64,000 nt of DNA, taken from Liolophura sinensis. Taxonomy: Eukaryota; Mollusca; Polyplacophora; Chitonida; Chitonidae. This document shows, piece after piece, positions 23,486 through 34,911 of this stretch; the stretch's first letter is position 1, and each line of letters begins with the position of its first letter. The notes under the pieces were generated by a model, which saw only the letters and a program-made list of their open reading frames with translations, had not been told where the DNA came from and did not search any database. Where the stretch lies: the NCBI RefSeq assembly GCF_032854445.1, contig NC_088300.1, positions 45,050,984 through 45,114,983 of the forward strand. Reading direction: 5' to 3'. Both the position numbers and the translations under genes were made by a program.

Positions 23486-26035
23486 TAAAATGTTTATGGG
23501 ATGAGTGGAGATGGTAAGGTGTTTGACAGTTTATGGGGTGAGTGGAGGTGGTAAGGAGTTTGACAGTTTATGGGGTGAGTGGAGATGGTAAGGAGTTTGA
23601 CAGTTTATGGGGTGAGTGAAGATGGTAAGGAGTTTGACAATTTATGGGGTGAGTGGAGATGGTAAGGAGTTTGACAGTTTATGGGGTGAGTGTAGATGGT
23701 AAGAAGATTTGACATTTTATGGGATGAGTGGAGATAGTAAAGAGTTTGACAGTTCATGGGGTGAGTGGAGATGGTAAGGAGTTTGACAGTTTATGGGGTG
23801 AGTGGAGATGGTTAGGAGTTTGACAGTTTATGGGGTGAGTGTAGATGGTAAGGCCTGTGACAGATTATGGGGTGAGTGGAGATGGTAAAGTGTGTAACAG
23901 TTTATGGGATGAGTGTAGATGGTAAGGAGTTTGACATTTTATGTGATGAGTGGAGATGGTAAGGAGTTTGACAGTTTATGGGGTGAGTGGAGATGGTAAG
24001 GAGTTTGACAGTTTGTGGGCTGAGTGGAGATGGTAAGGAGTTTGACAAATTATGGGGTGAGTGGAGATGGTAAGGAGTTTGACAGTTTATGGGGTGAGTG
24101 TAGATGGTAAGGCCTGTGACAGATTATGGGGTGAGTGTAGATGGTACAGTGTGTAACAGTTTATGGGATGAGTGTAGATGGTAAGGAGTTTGAAAGTTTG
24201 TGGGGTTAGTGGAGATGGTAAGCAGTTTGACCGTTTATGGGGTGAGTGGAGATGGTAAGGAGTTTGACAGTTTATGAGGTGAGTGTAGATGGTAAGGCCT
24301 GTGACAGATTATGGGGTGAGTGTAGATGGTAAAGTGTGTAACAGTTTATGGGATGAGTGTAGATGGTAAGGAGTTTGACAGTTTATGGGGTGAGTGGAGA
24401 TGGTAAGGAGTTGAACAGTTTATGGGGTGAGTGGAGATGGTAAGGAGTTTGACAGATTATGTGGTGAGTGGAGACGGTAAGGAGTTTGACCGTTTATGGG
24501 GTGAGTGTAGACGGTAAGGAGTTTGACAGTTTGTGGGGTGAGTGTAGATGGTAAGGAGTTTGACAGTTTGTGGGGTGAGTGGAGATGGTAAGGAGTTTGA
24601 CAGTTTATCGAGTGAGTGTAGATGGTAAGGCCTGTGACAGATTATGGGGTGAGTGGAGATGGTAAGGAGTTTGACAGTTTGTGGGTTGAGTGGAGATGGT
24701 AAGCAGTTTGACATTTTATGTGATGAGTGGAGAAGGTAAGGAGTTTGACAGTTTATGGGGTCAGTGTTGATGGTAAGGCCTGTGACAGATTATGGGGTGA
24801 GTGTAGATGGTAAAATGTGTAACAGTTTATGGGATGAGTGTAGATGGTAAGGAGTTTGACAGTTTATGGGGTGAGTGGAGACGGTAAGGAGTTTGACAGT
24901 TTATGGGGTGAGTGGAGATGGTAAGGAGTTGAACAGTGTATGGGGTGAGTGTAGATGGTAAGGAGTTTGACTGTTTGTGACAGATTATGGGGTGAGTGTA
25001 GATGGTAAGGAGTTTGACAGTTTGTGAGGTGAGTGGAGATGGTAAGGTGTGTGACAGTTTATGGGGTGAGTGGATATGGTAAGGTGTGTGATAGTTTTTT
25101 GGGGTGAGTGGATATGGTAAGGTGTGTGATAGTTTTTCGAGGTGAGTGGAGACGGTAAGGTGTGTGACAGTTTATGGGGTGAGTGGAGATGGTAAGGTGT
25201 GTGACAGTTTATGGGATGAGTGGAGATGGTACAGTGTGTAACAGTTTTTGGGGTGAGTGGATATGGTAAGGTGTGTGATAGTTTTTTTGAGGTGAGTGGA
25301 GACGGTAAGGTGTGTGACAGTTTATGGGGTGAGTGGAGATGGTAAAGAGTTTGACAGTTTATGGGGTGAGTGGAGATGGTACAGTGTGTAACAGTTTTGG
25401 GGGTGAGTGGAGATGGTAAGGTGTGTGATAGTTTTTCGAGGTGAGTTGATACGGTAAGGTGTGTGACAGTTTATGGGGTGAGTGGAGATGGTACAGTGTG
25501 TAACAGTTTTCGAGGTGAGTGGAGACGGTAAGGTGTGTGACAGTTTATGGGGTGAGTGGAGATGGTAAAGAGTTTGACAGTTTGTTTGGTAAGTGGAGAT
25601 GGTAAGGTGTGTGACAGTTTACGGAGTGAGTGGAGATGATAAAGAGTTTGACAGTGTATGGGGTGAGTGGAGATGGTTTCATTTTCATTTCATTTCATTG
25701 GTGTTTTACGCTGTACTCAAGAATATTTCACTTATACGACGGCGGCCAGCATTAGGGTGGGTGGAAACCAGGCACAGCCTGGGGGAAACCCACGACCATC
25801 TGCAGGTTGCTGACAAACCTTCCCAGGTATGGCCGGAGAGGAAGCCAGCATGAGCTGGACTTGAACTCACAGCGACCGCATTGATGAGAGACTACTGGGT
25901 CACAACGCTGCGCTAGCGCGCTAACCTACTAAGCCATGGAGGCCTCGAGTGGAGATGGTAAGGAGTTTGACCATTTGTGGGGTGAGTGGAGATGGTAAAG
26001 TGTGTGACAATTTATGGTTCAGTTGTACATGGTTA
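23486..26035 (+). repeat. Tandem array, 37 bp x about 60, interrupted by a SINE
   Basis: The unit is GGAGATGGTAAGGAGTTTGA followed by CAGTTTATGGGGTGAGT, 37 bp. It runs from about 23486 to 25677, is interrupted by a SINE A insertion, and resumes for about two units to 26035. Variant units (GGCCTGTGACAGATTATGG at about 23852, 24111, 24295, 24629 and 24777) are spaced by multiples of 37, showing higher-order duplication. From about 25030 rightward GTGTGTGA units dominate. Every unit carries GGTAAG and GGTGAGT, both close to the 5' splice-site consensus. No credible gene is encoded. Confidence 0.95.
25678..25946 (-). mobile_element. SINE family A, full length, inside the 37 bp array
   Basis: In reverse orientation it is complete: a (TTTCA)n-like tail, TTGGTGTTTTACGCTGTACT, CGACGGCGGCCAGCATTAGG, GGAAGCCAGCATGAGCTGG, TTGAACTCACAGCGACCGCA (box B) and GCGCTAGCGCGCTAACC (box A), ending AAGCCATGGAGGCCTC. 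GAGTGGAGATGGT at 25665-25677 is repeated at 25947-25959 as a target-site duplication; the same word is also part of the array unit. The sequence is close to the family consensus, so this is a relatively young insertion. Confidence 0.95.
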
Positions 26036-26039
26036 GGAG

Positions 26040-26745
26040 TTTTTTTTGTTTTTTTTTTAAGGACCTAAAATGACAGATGTGATGCCAGCACTTTTTAGGG
26101 TAAGAAATTATCTGGACAAGAAACTCTTTCTGTTATAAAAAAATTATAGGCAACATTTAAAGGTTTGTTAATTGTGTTAACTTCAGTGTAAATTTTAGCT
26201 CTATATTTGCAAATGTAAACAGCTTTAGGTTTTTTATTTATCTGGAATCTCATTTTTATGTTTTAAGAAATTGTGATCCGTTAATCACAGATTTATTAAC
26301 TTATTATGTCTGCTACATCTGACCCCTGATCAGATGATCAATGATAATATTATAAAGGTAAAAAAAAAATGTCTTTCTTGTCAGACGTAACAAATTAGGA
26401 AAATTAGCTAGTTTAATTTCATTAACCAAGCTAAATTAATGCACACCTCAGCATGGATGTAAAAATGCCTTCTTGTTTTGTCAGTGGTATAATCGGTTGG
26501 CCAACTCATTACGTCTCTGTTCAGACTACTGATTAAACCTGCAGGCCTGACACAAGAATAGCTGTTCCTCATTTGTTTGTCTCATTTCTCACATCTCCAT
26601 GATTGCCCCTGGAGGCAATATAATCAAGATGTATCTGGCGTTTGATTACATGCTGATATATTTCTGGAAACTATGACATACAACAACACCAACTACAGCA
26701 ATTAAACCTGCCTGTATAGATGTTTGAGTTTAACTCTACACTATA
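26040..26745. other. Non-coding stretch
   Basis: I see no gene, RNA or clear repeat. It is AT-rich with short homopolymer runs. Confidence 0.45.
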
Positions 26746-26746
26746 G

Positions 26747-26965
<219 letters not shown>

Positions 26966-27150
26966 ATATATGCTTGGGCTTTTAACGTTGCTGCCAAAAT
27001 ACTGCCGCCACTGAAATATCATGCCGTGGACACTGGACACATGACACCATATCCAGTCACATTATACTGACGCCTGTCTGAGAACCAGTCAAGTTTCTTT
27101 GCTCTAATCTCTCAGGGCTGAGCGCATAGCAAGGCAGCAGCTTACAACAT
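26966..27150 (-). mobile_element. SINE family B, 3' two-thirds
   Basis: It reads TGCTTGGGCTTTTAACGTTG, CTGCCGCCACTGAAATATCA, GACACTGGACACATGACACC, GTCACATTATACTGACGCC and CTGAGCGCATAGCAAGGCAG, which matches the reverse complement of SINE B as seen at 10085-10440. The head is missing. Confidence 0.85.
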
Positions 27151-27670
27151 GCGTACATATAAAATTGATTACTTCAAGGGAAATATGGTATTGTTGTGTT
27201 TTATGTACAATTCTCTCATGTTCTGATGTGACATTTCAGTGACATTATTTTAAGGATAAATAGGCTGACCTGTATCTGCCTTAGATCAGAGTTAGACTAT
27301 GAAGACTGTTCATCTGGCAATGAAGATTGTAAGCGGATTAGGACATTGGCTACAATTCTGTCTGTCATTTTTGTCGTAAATCCTTGACCTCCGCGGCATC
27401 GCTTTTGTTTGCACTTTGCAGTTTGCTTATCAGCTGAGCTCTTCTGGAAATAGCTTTTGTTGTAACATCTCTGTTTTCAAATAAGGCCGGAGAAGATTTT
27501 TGCTTCAAAGACCAGCTTTGCAAGAGTTCACTCTTTGTTGTACACTTCTGATAGTGCTGGTATTATGTGATCGCATCTGGGACAATCTTTTATTAGGTAT
27601 TAATGGTAGGTATTAGCATGCCCATATAGAGCAGCATAACTTGCTTCAGGACATATATATATATATATGT
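27151..27670. other. Non-coding stretch
   Basis: Nothing supportable is seen apart from a short (TA)n run at about 27653-27670. Confidence 0.45.
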
Positions 27671-27674
27671 ATAT

Positions 27675-27897
27675 GAGCTAGCAGTAAGCGTGGCGCATTG
27701 ACCTAGGAGCCTCTCACCGGTGTGGCCGCTGTGAGTTCAAGTTCAGCTCATGTTGGCTTCCTCTTTGGCAGTATGGAGGAAGGTCTCCCAGCAACCTACA
27801 ATCCAGCAGTCTGCCTCCCACCATTATGCTGGCAGACATCGTATAAGTGAAATATTCTCGAGTACAGCATAAAAGACCCATCAAATAAATGAATGAA
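27675..27897 (+). mobile_element. SINE family A, nearly full length
   Basis: It carries GCATTGACCTAGGAGCCTCTC, box B-like GTGAGTTCAAGTTCAGCTC, TTGGCTTCCTCTTTGGCAG, GTATAAGTGAAATATTCTCG and the tail CATCAAATAAATGAATGAAT. The block between GCAACCTACAA and TCTGCCTCCCACC is shorter than in other copies, so there is an internal deletion of about 35 bp. Confidence 0.88.
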
Positions 27898-27992
27898 TAA
27901 ATAAGCAGTCAGCAACTGTATTTTACCTAAATTCCACCAAGAATTAGCTACTCATTTTGCCTGATTTTGAGAGTTCTGTTCATCTTCAATAC

Positions 27993-28110
27993 ATGTCTTT
28001 TGAGGTGTATGTGAAAGGTGATGATGATGTTTGGCTGGTTAAAATGCAGATTTCTGCATCAGAAGTAATATTTCCGGACATTTCTTTTTTTTTTTTTTTT
28101 TTTTTTTGAG
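27993..28110 (+). repeat. Dispersed repeat family F, with poly-T run
   Basis: GTCTTTTGAGGTGTATGTG, then ATGCAGATTTCTGCATCAGA and AGTAATATTTCCGGACATTTC, then a T-run of about 25 (28083-28107). The order matches 20818-20914. Confidence 0.6.
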
Positions 28111-28818
28111 GACAGATTTTGAGGGCTAATATAGTAGCTCTTGATAATGTGAGTTACATGGTTACTCATTGATAGGATTAGGAAATACATTGTGTCAGTA
28201 ACACTCAATAATCCTAACACCGTATGTATCTGTATCCTATCACTGAGTAACCATATAACAAATTTATCCTGCAAAAGATTCAATTCAGTTCCAAAAAAAC
28301 TGATGTATAAGCGAATTGCTTCAGTGATGTGACAATTGTTTTTACAAGTGAACAAAGGGAGATAACCTTGTCCAAAGACACATATGACATGGCTTGCAAG
28401 ATTTGGGAATATACACATCCCCCATGTGACTGATGCTGTCCAATGAAAAGCAGATTATTTTGTTTGCTGCGGCATAATTGTGTGAATGGCATCTGAAGCA
28501 TTTTGTGATGGGTTGTGTTCAGTTTAATCTGTGAACTGTTTTTATAATTATATATGAGCATCAAGTGTTTTACAGTGATCATGTCAGATTGTGGACTCAG
28601 TGTTCCTTATAGCCTTCATTTTTTTGACACAATGCATTGTTACACTTAAGTCAAATCACTACAAAATTGTTATGAAACAGGCTCAAAATATTGCTTGACA
28701 ACGTAAATTTTGGGTAAGTTGTTGTACAGTGAAGTTTGGCTAACATAATGGACAGGAAAATACAACATTTTTTTATACCAATACCAATAATTGAAATTTA
28801 AAATTTTATGACTTTAGA

Positions 28819-29674
28819 CTAAAGCCAAGCATACACAGACAACATTTGTTGTCATGAATTAAGATTTTCAGATCCAGGTGTCAAATGATCTGCGCTTCGG
28901 GACCGGTAGATGCAGGATCAATCCTTGATCGAGTCACACCTAAGACTTTAAAAGAGGAAGTTGTAACTTCCTTGCTTGGCGTTCAGCGTGAAGGGGATAG
29001 TGTGACGACTGGTTGACCCGTATCAGTATAATGGCTCGGGCGGGGCGGCTTACTTGCCTTCGGTAAGTCGTCTCAGTGAAGCAGCACTAGATAAAAGAGC
29101 GGTGGAAATCAATCCTGCAACAAGGAGGCACATTACACGTACATGCACCCTAATGATTCCTTCGTCGTCATATGACTGAAAAATTGTTGAGTACGACGTT
29201 AAACCCCAAGTACTCACTCACTCACTCACTCAAATGATCTGGAATATCGGTTACCTGCACATGAGCAAGATTTGTTGTCCATTTTTTAAGATTCCAGCGG
29301 CAAAGACGATCACATCATACGTTCAAGGTCATGTGTAAGTTGACCAGAAAGTTGTCAGAGCTTCCATATGGTATGTTCTCACATGACATTTCCATAGACA
29401 CCATGATTTCCACGATTGATTAATGTAGATGATAAGAAATCTCACAAAATCGAGATTGCCTGCACATGAGCGAAATCTTGTGGCCGGCTCATTTGTTTCT
29501 GGATTTTTTTGTTGCCTAAATTTAAACAACCCAAATCTTTGGATCAAGTGTCCCAGATTCAGGAATTCCTGTTGTGATCACCCACTCACAAGTAAATTTT
29601 GACGATTTTTTATTGTCTGGGTCAAGAAATCTCAATTTTGACAACAAATGTTGTCCGTGTGCGCTTGGTTTTAG
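28819..29674. mobile_element. MITE-like element with about 50 bp terminal inverted repeats
   Basis: The 50 bases at 28819-28868 (including GACAACATTTGTTGTCA) match the reverse complement of 29625-29674 at roughly 43 of 50 positions. Between them are two diverged copies of a CCTGCACATGAGC(A/G)A motif (29256 and 29460) and no coding capacity. Without the SINE nested near its left end, the element would be about 507 bp. The target-site duplication is not clear, so I cannot assign a superfamily. It is probably a non-autonomous DNA transposon. Confidence 0.8.
28893..29229 (+). mobile_element. SINE family C, nested, with perfect 12 bp duplication
   Basis: The copy starts within the tRNA-like head (GCTTCGGGACCGGTAGATGC, then box B-like GATCAATCCTTGATCGAGTC). 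It continues through GGCGTTCAGCGTGAAGGGGA, GTATCAGTATAATGGCTCGG and CGTCATATGACTGAAAAATT, and ends GAGTACGACGTTAAACCCCA plus (ACTC)n. TCAAATGATCTG at 28881-28892 is repeated at 29230-29241. Compared with the copy at 42669 it lacks about 40 bases of head including box A. Confidence 0.95.
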
Positions 29675-29843
29675 ATTGCTTTGTGAGGCCTGATGTCTGA
29701 AATACTACTATATCTGTCGTTTTGACGTTGCATTGCAGTGAGGCAGTAGTACACAAATAGTGGCATTTTGTACTTTGTGAAGACAAATAATATGAGGGAA
29801 ACAGTGTTTGAAATGTCTTTGGACTGTAAGCGAACAAATGATG

Positions 29844-30019
29844 CACGTTCACACAGTACAATTTGTTTTATTGATTCATCAAATTTAACTATTCCTATTA
29901 AAACAGGACATGGTTTTTATCTGTTAAGCTGTATTCAATAACATATTGTGATTTGTTCAGTTGTGCAAAGTTTATGAAGTAGCGTTTGTCACAAATCGCA
30001 CAGCCGCAGTGTGAACGTG
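29844..30019. repeat. Small element with 11 bp terminal inverted repeats
   Basis: CACGTTCACAC at 29844-29854 pairs with GTGTGAACGTG at 30009-30019, and weaker inverted similarity (CAATTTG / CAAATCG) continues inward. At 176 bp this fits a short MITE remnant. No target-site duplication was recognised. Confidence 0.45.
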
Positions 30020-31689
30020 GCTTATGCAAGTTAATAATGGCTTTTTCTGAAGGATGTACCAGTTCCTTCATGAATATTGCGCACTTTTAGAGGAGGAAAA
30101 AAATTGTTTCTCAGAGTACGGGATGTAATGTAAACAGAAGTCCTTGCCATTTCTTAAGCTGCTTTAATGGATTGTTTATAGTCGCATTTTTGTTTATAAA
30201 TGTGTTTAACATGGTATCTGTAACAGTCAGATGTATATGCTCATACCTGACAAACTCGCAGATGCGGTTCTGTGTGATCAACAAAGTGTTGTATGTTAGA
30301 CAGAGCCTGCCAGTGTTCCCAGCTGAGCCCAGAGTGACCCGTCCAGAATGCATCAACACCGGTACACTGTGACTCTCATGACAAAACACACCCTACTCAT
30401 TTTTCCCCTCCACTACAAGACGTTGTTAGGGAAGTACTGCGCATAAGGAAATGAGGATTTGTTAAGATTTATCGCTGATCACGCCGAATGAATAAATCAT
30501 GAGATGTGTTTAAAAAATGGCAAACTCTTAAATCCTTGATTTGAAAGCTAGACCTCGCTGTCGTTAAGAACAAACTTGAGGAGGGTTACGTACCAAAGAC
30601 TGCACTGCAGTTTCCTCAGCCATTTACCAAACACAATATCGCAGCTGCCAGCGCAGATGTGGCCAATAGAAAACCCAATAATCGACGACATACAAGTAAG
30701 CTTTTGTCTGTGCAGGGTGAAGGTGATATTTTAACTTGGGTTGTGAAAGGTGATTCAAAGCAAATTAATCTCGTTGTCTGGCTTGTTTTTATGGCTGTGT
30801 TGAGAGTTGTATGTGATTAGTGCTAACCCCTGTTGTCTGATGAAGATGGATGGTCGCAGCTCGATAGACCAAAAGGCTGTACCTATATATTTTTGTCACC
30901 CACAGGAACCCATCAAAAGCTTCTCCCTGCATACCCCACTGTCTCATCTGGCAGCTGTCAAGTCAACTACTCACATGGATAGGCCCCTAAAGCTCAGTGT
31001 CTTCAGGAGAATAGATGGCCATGCTGTTTTGCAGTAATATCTAGAGTTTCCCATACCAGCTGCTGATTCCAGCCTCTGTTGACAATACTGATTTGTCATT
31101 CATAGTAATATCTCCTAAAAGAATACTGTTTTTTGTGGTGTTTTTTTTTTGTTTTTTTTTTTGTTTTGTTTTTTTTTGTTTTGTTTTTTTTTCTTAATTA
31201 CACAATACACAGTGAATGTTTGCTGATGAGAAATGAAAAAAAGCTATCTAGTGTAATTTAAGCAATCGTGTCTATTTATTCCTTATAAAAGTATGTTATA
31301 AAATGGATATGGATGTTTTAATGAGAGGAGAAAACAAAAAAAAAAATTGACATGTATTTCATGGATACATTTTAGGTTGACATGTGACTTGTGTGTACAC
31401 AACACTGTGGAAGCTGGACAACAAGTTGTACAGTAATTAAGGTGTCGTGCTGGAACTGTAGACACTCGAGGTACAGGCTCAACATTTTGAGCCTTGAACT
31501 GAAACTGTCTAGAGTCCCTCCTCACTCTCAGTGTGCATGTATCAGTATAAAGCTGTCATTGATATGTTCTTCCATGTAAAAACAAAAAATTTGAGTTTTA
31601 ATATTCTTAACATGTTACCTGACATAGTTTGGTGTCCTGATCACTAATCCAGTCTTTTTTTTTTTTTTTGTCCTGAGAGGTATAATTTT
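30020..31689. other. Non-coding stretch with poly-T-rich tract
   Basis: A T-rich simple tract with G punctuation lies at 31126-31193. A possible exon-like segment at about 30611-30693 (AG before it, GTAAGC after it, two frames open) lacks a pyrimidine tract and is not called. Nothing else is supported. Confidence 0.4.
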
Positions 31690-31935
31690 GTCACAGAATG
31701 GGATCAAAGTGCAAAAAAGTGCATTTTTCCTCGTTTTGGAAGGTCAGGTGATGTCCAAAGGCATATTTACCACATTTGGAACATGTACATGTACAATACA
31801 ATGCATGGATGGCTACGAAGAATATATCAAGTTGGTTATATAGCAATGCATAAAGACACAATTCCATTTACCGGAAGTGAAGCCGCATAGGCCGGCAATA
31901 CCGGCTTCAATCCCGGCATCACAGCTTTGGAAGCT
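31690..31935 (+). repeat. Dispersed repeat family D, copy 1
   Basis: AAAAAAGTGCATTTTTCC followed by TTTGGAAGGTCAGGTGATG, and later GGCTTCAATCCCGGCATCAC and AGCTATATTTAT, match the same ordered blocks at about 56085-56235. Confidence 0.6.
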
Positions 31936-31937
31936 AT

Positions 31938-32160
31938 ATTTATTTATTTATTTGGTGTTTAGCGCAATACTATACACAGTTTCACTACAAATATGGGACA
32001 TGGATAATGTTTGAGGCTTTAATAAAACCGAATTGCTTATAAATTAAGCGCTGCACTTTACCAGGAATTTGAGAAACCTCTTAACTTTAAGCCTTCTGAG
32101 TGGACAAACCAGTGATAGCTGGATTTAAACCTGCAACCTCATTGGTCAAAAAACAAAATG
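31938..32160 (-). mobile_element. Possible further SINE (minus strand)
   Basis: A (TTTA)n run is followed by TTGGTGTTTAGCGCAATACT. About 150 bases further is CTGGATTTAAACCTGCAACC, which resembles the reverse complement of a tRNA-type box B. The overall arrangement, tail at left and tRNA-like head at right, matches a minus-strand SINE. There is only one copy in the window, so the family is not confirmed. Confidence 0.35.
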
Positions 32161-32384
32161 GCTGTGAGAAAAACAACGCTTAATTTAGCGAAATGATTCT
32201 GCAAGAACCCACATAATCTGTGATTAGCATCTTGGTTCTAGGAAATAAAGAGTTTTCAGCAGTAATTGTTCACACTCGTGGAATCGTGATGTCAGATGAT
32301 ATTTGGCTCACACTGACATTATTATTGTGTGGATATGGACATTTGGAATGATGGTCGTAAAGTTGACAATTTAAGGTACACTAT

Positions 32385-32535
32385 TCTTCCCCGGCTTGGT
32401 ACTCAGCACGAATGGATAGCTATAGGCCAGGGAGTTTGTGATGATCTGGCCGACCTGTGTTTGTATACTGTGAAAGAATGGGATGCCGACTGGTGTCTTC
32501 TGAACATGGCACTGACGGTATCTAGGAACTCTGAC
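32385..32535 (+). mobile_element. Diverged SINE family B body
   Basis: GGTACTCAGCACGAATGGAT, then GGGATGCCGACTGGTGTCTT and CTGAACATGGCACTGACGG, resemble the ACTCAGCAGTGAGAGGATAG and GGTGTCACTTCTGGTGTCTT blocks of SINE B. This explains the protein-looking 76-codon open frame at 32329-32559 without a gene. Confidence 0.4.
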
Positions 32536-32559
32536 TTCACATCACCTTTTTTTTCCTGA

Positions 32560-33753
32560 TTTTCATCAGAAGGAAGACATTTTTGGTAACATTATTTCAG
32601 TAATCTTTCACTGCTGGGTAATAAGAGCTATCCCAACATTCAGTGTCATAATTAGAGTTGAAAAAACTTCCTGTGACGGCAGAGTTCGCATCCTCTTGTA
32701 GTATGGCCCATAAAGCCTACCTTAGAATTGAAATGTTTGAGCCGTATTAACTCTTTTTTGCACAAAAATCTGAAAAAAGAAATGAAAGCATATTTATATA
32801 TAGTTTTTAAATGATCTATTTGGTGATGCCTACTTCGATCTTTGGAGGTCTTTTGCTTTGAACTGTTCATAAATAATGGCCAGCTAGCCGTGAGCATTGT
32901 CAGACGGTGTATAATAACAGGTTGAGATGATCAGTGGTCATCTGTGTGTGGGAGCCAGTGGGTGCTTCCCCTCATTAACAGACTTGCTGTCAGGTACAAT
33001 TTCATTCAGGGTTTGTAAAAGCTTTCACAGAGCAGCTGATTGGCCCCCCATTACAGAGACAAGGCCATGTGTGGTGATCCTGATAGGTCTAAGTGTTTTA
33101 CTTAGAGTTAAACCATTGATTGAGACTGCTTTGTCCACAGACGGGAAAGGAACCGTACAGATGTGTCTTTCACTCTGCTGCTGAATAGAGGATACAGACA
33201 GGATGTAGGGAAGAAGTTGACATTTAGAATAGTTAAACACTTAGCTGGGCTGCTAAATACTTTATGGCTGTATAAAATCTGTACGCTTTCTTACTGAAAT
33301 GGCACATTGTCACACAACTGACCTCATTTTGTGTATCCCTTGATTGGAGACCAGTCTTGAAAAATTCCATGGTTTTTTCCATTTGGCTAAGTGGATCAGG
33401 GCGTCTAGGACGTTGTAAACAGATCCATGGTACATGTAGCCCTAATCAAAACGTAAAGTTGCAAGTCTGCTTATATAGTACACTTAAGTCAGAACTAGGG
33501 GAAGATGGTATATGCCTGGGGCTGTAGGCTAGCTGTCTTGGCACACTTGTAATGGCTCACCCAATGGCACCCATGTCTGGCAGTGTTTGTGGACAGCTGT
33601 AGTGTTAAACACACATGAACCCACTCTGAATTATTGATCTGGCTTTGGGGAAAACATGACCCCTGACATATGTGTGCACTGTTCAGACATTTCTCCATAG
33701 TTTGACCACAAATTTAGGGTTGTCTTAAATTTGTGGAATGATTCCAGCTTTGC
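32560..33753. other. Non-coding stretch
   Basis: No supported gene. Overlapping short frames on both strands at about 32930-33240 lack splice signals. Confidence 0.4.
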
Positions 33754-33765
33754 AGTCTAGGAATT

Positions 33766-33903
33766 TTTTTTTTTTTTTTTTTTTTTTTTGATTGGTGTTT
33801 TATGCCGTACCCAAGAATATTTCACTTATACGACGGCGGCCAGCATTATGGTGGGTGGAAACCGGGCAGAGCCCGGGGGAAACCCACGACCATCCGCAGG
33901 TTG
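33766..33903 (-). mobile_element. SINE family A, strongly 5'-truncated, perfect 12 bp duplication
   Basis: A T-run of about 25 (the poly-A tail on the other strand) is followed by GATTGGTGTTTTATGCCGTA, CGACGGCGGCCAGCATTATG and CCGGGGGAAACCCACGACC, and the copy stops at CATCCGCAGGTTG. AGTCTAGGAATT at 33754-33765 recurs at 33904-33915. The copy is very close to consensus and its tail is a pure homopolymer, unlike the (AAAT)n tails elsewhere. Confidence 0.95.
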
Positions 33904-33915
33904 AGTCTAGGAATT

Positions 33916-34911
33916 AAAACAGATATTTGTCTGTCAAACAAAATGGTCATTTCAGGTCAATAAAACAGCATTCAACATAAAACACTAAATAATTAAGGAC
34001 ATCTACTCCTCTATGTATTCCTCCCTAAAAGGAATTAACTGAGTTTTCATTGATGATGGAAAGACACAAGGATTATTACTGGCAAATGAATTAGATCAGT
34101 GTCCAAATTGTGTCGTTTATAATCAAAATGTGTATCTTTGTTGTGCTTGATTGCCACTGTTCAAAAATCGAATGTGGCGGTCATATTCAACACGTTGAAT
34201 GTACGGCCCCTAGCCCTGGTTTAAGCGGAATTAGACACAGCTATGAAGCAGAGCACCAGGACACTACAATGACATCCATTTAGTTATTTTTAACTAGTTT
34301 TTATGTTGAATATTTTGGCCACACCTAAGCATATTTCAAGTGAAAATAATATAAAGAATAACAAACAGTAGACATAATTAATTTCTCACCAAAAAAAAAC
34401 CTGGGCTGACCTTTACAGCAACACTCTACCTGGATCAAACCTCTCCCAAGTCAAATTTCTTCAAACAGATTTTTATTACAGAGACTATTTTAACTAAAAT
34501 CAACTAACTACAAACTACTTCAAATAGACAGGAATCATACAGTTCTTACAGTCACTTCTGATGAAGCAGTCTTCAAGTGTTTTACTCACCTTAGTATGAC
34601 TGCAGTATTGCCAAAGTGACGTTAAACCATAATCATTCTTGCAGATGATCCAAATATGGAAATTGTTGATGTACAGTAGAGTATATTGCAGCCATCAAGT
34701 TCTCAGTTCCTAGTTCCTATTTCGAAGCAAGCTTTAATAATTTAAGGCTTTACACATACCAGCAAATTGAGAGAAGTGTATGGTGGTTAACATAGTTCCA
34801 CAAACAGTGAGATCAAGGAAGTCTAGAAATTTCTCAGTCCAATTCCAACACCTCACGTGACAGCTGTATTACCACTAAGCCACATCTGGCTGTAATCCTC
34901 AGTGTTTTATA
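33916..34911. other. Non-coding stretch
   Basis: Only a possible SINE tail remnant (ATGACTGCAGTATTGCCAAA, then GTGACGTTAAACCAT at 34597-34632) is seen. Confidence 0.45.

Noticed and set aside
24457-24714. 85-codon minus-strand frame in the 37 bp array
   Set aside because: It is short, entirely made of array units, and interrupted elsewhere in the array.
28819-29674. LTR retrotransposon
   Set aside because: The end repeats are inverted, not direct, and there is no gag or pol sequence.
30611-30693. Possible internal exon ending at GTAAGC
   Set aside because: There is no pyrimidine tract before the AG, and two different frames are open, so there is no coding signal.
32329-32559. 76-codon frame with protein-like composition
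   Set aside because: It overlaps a diverged SINE B body and has no splice sites.
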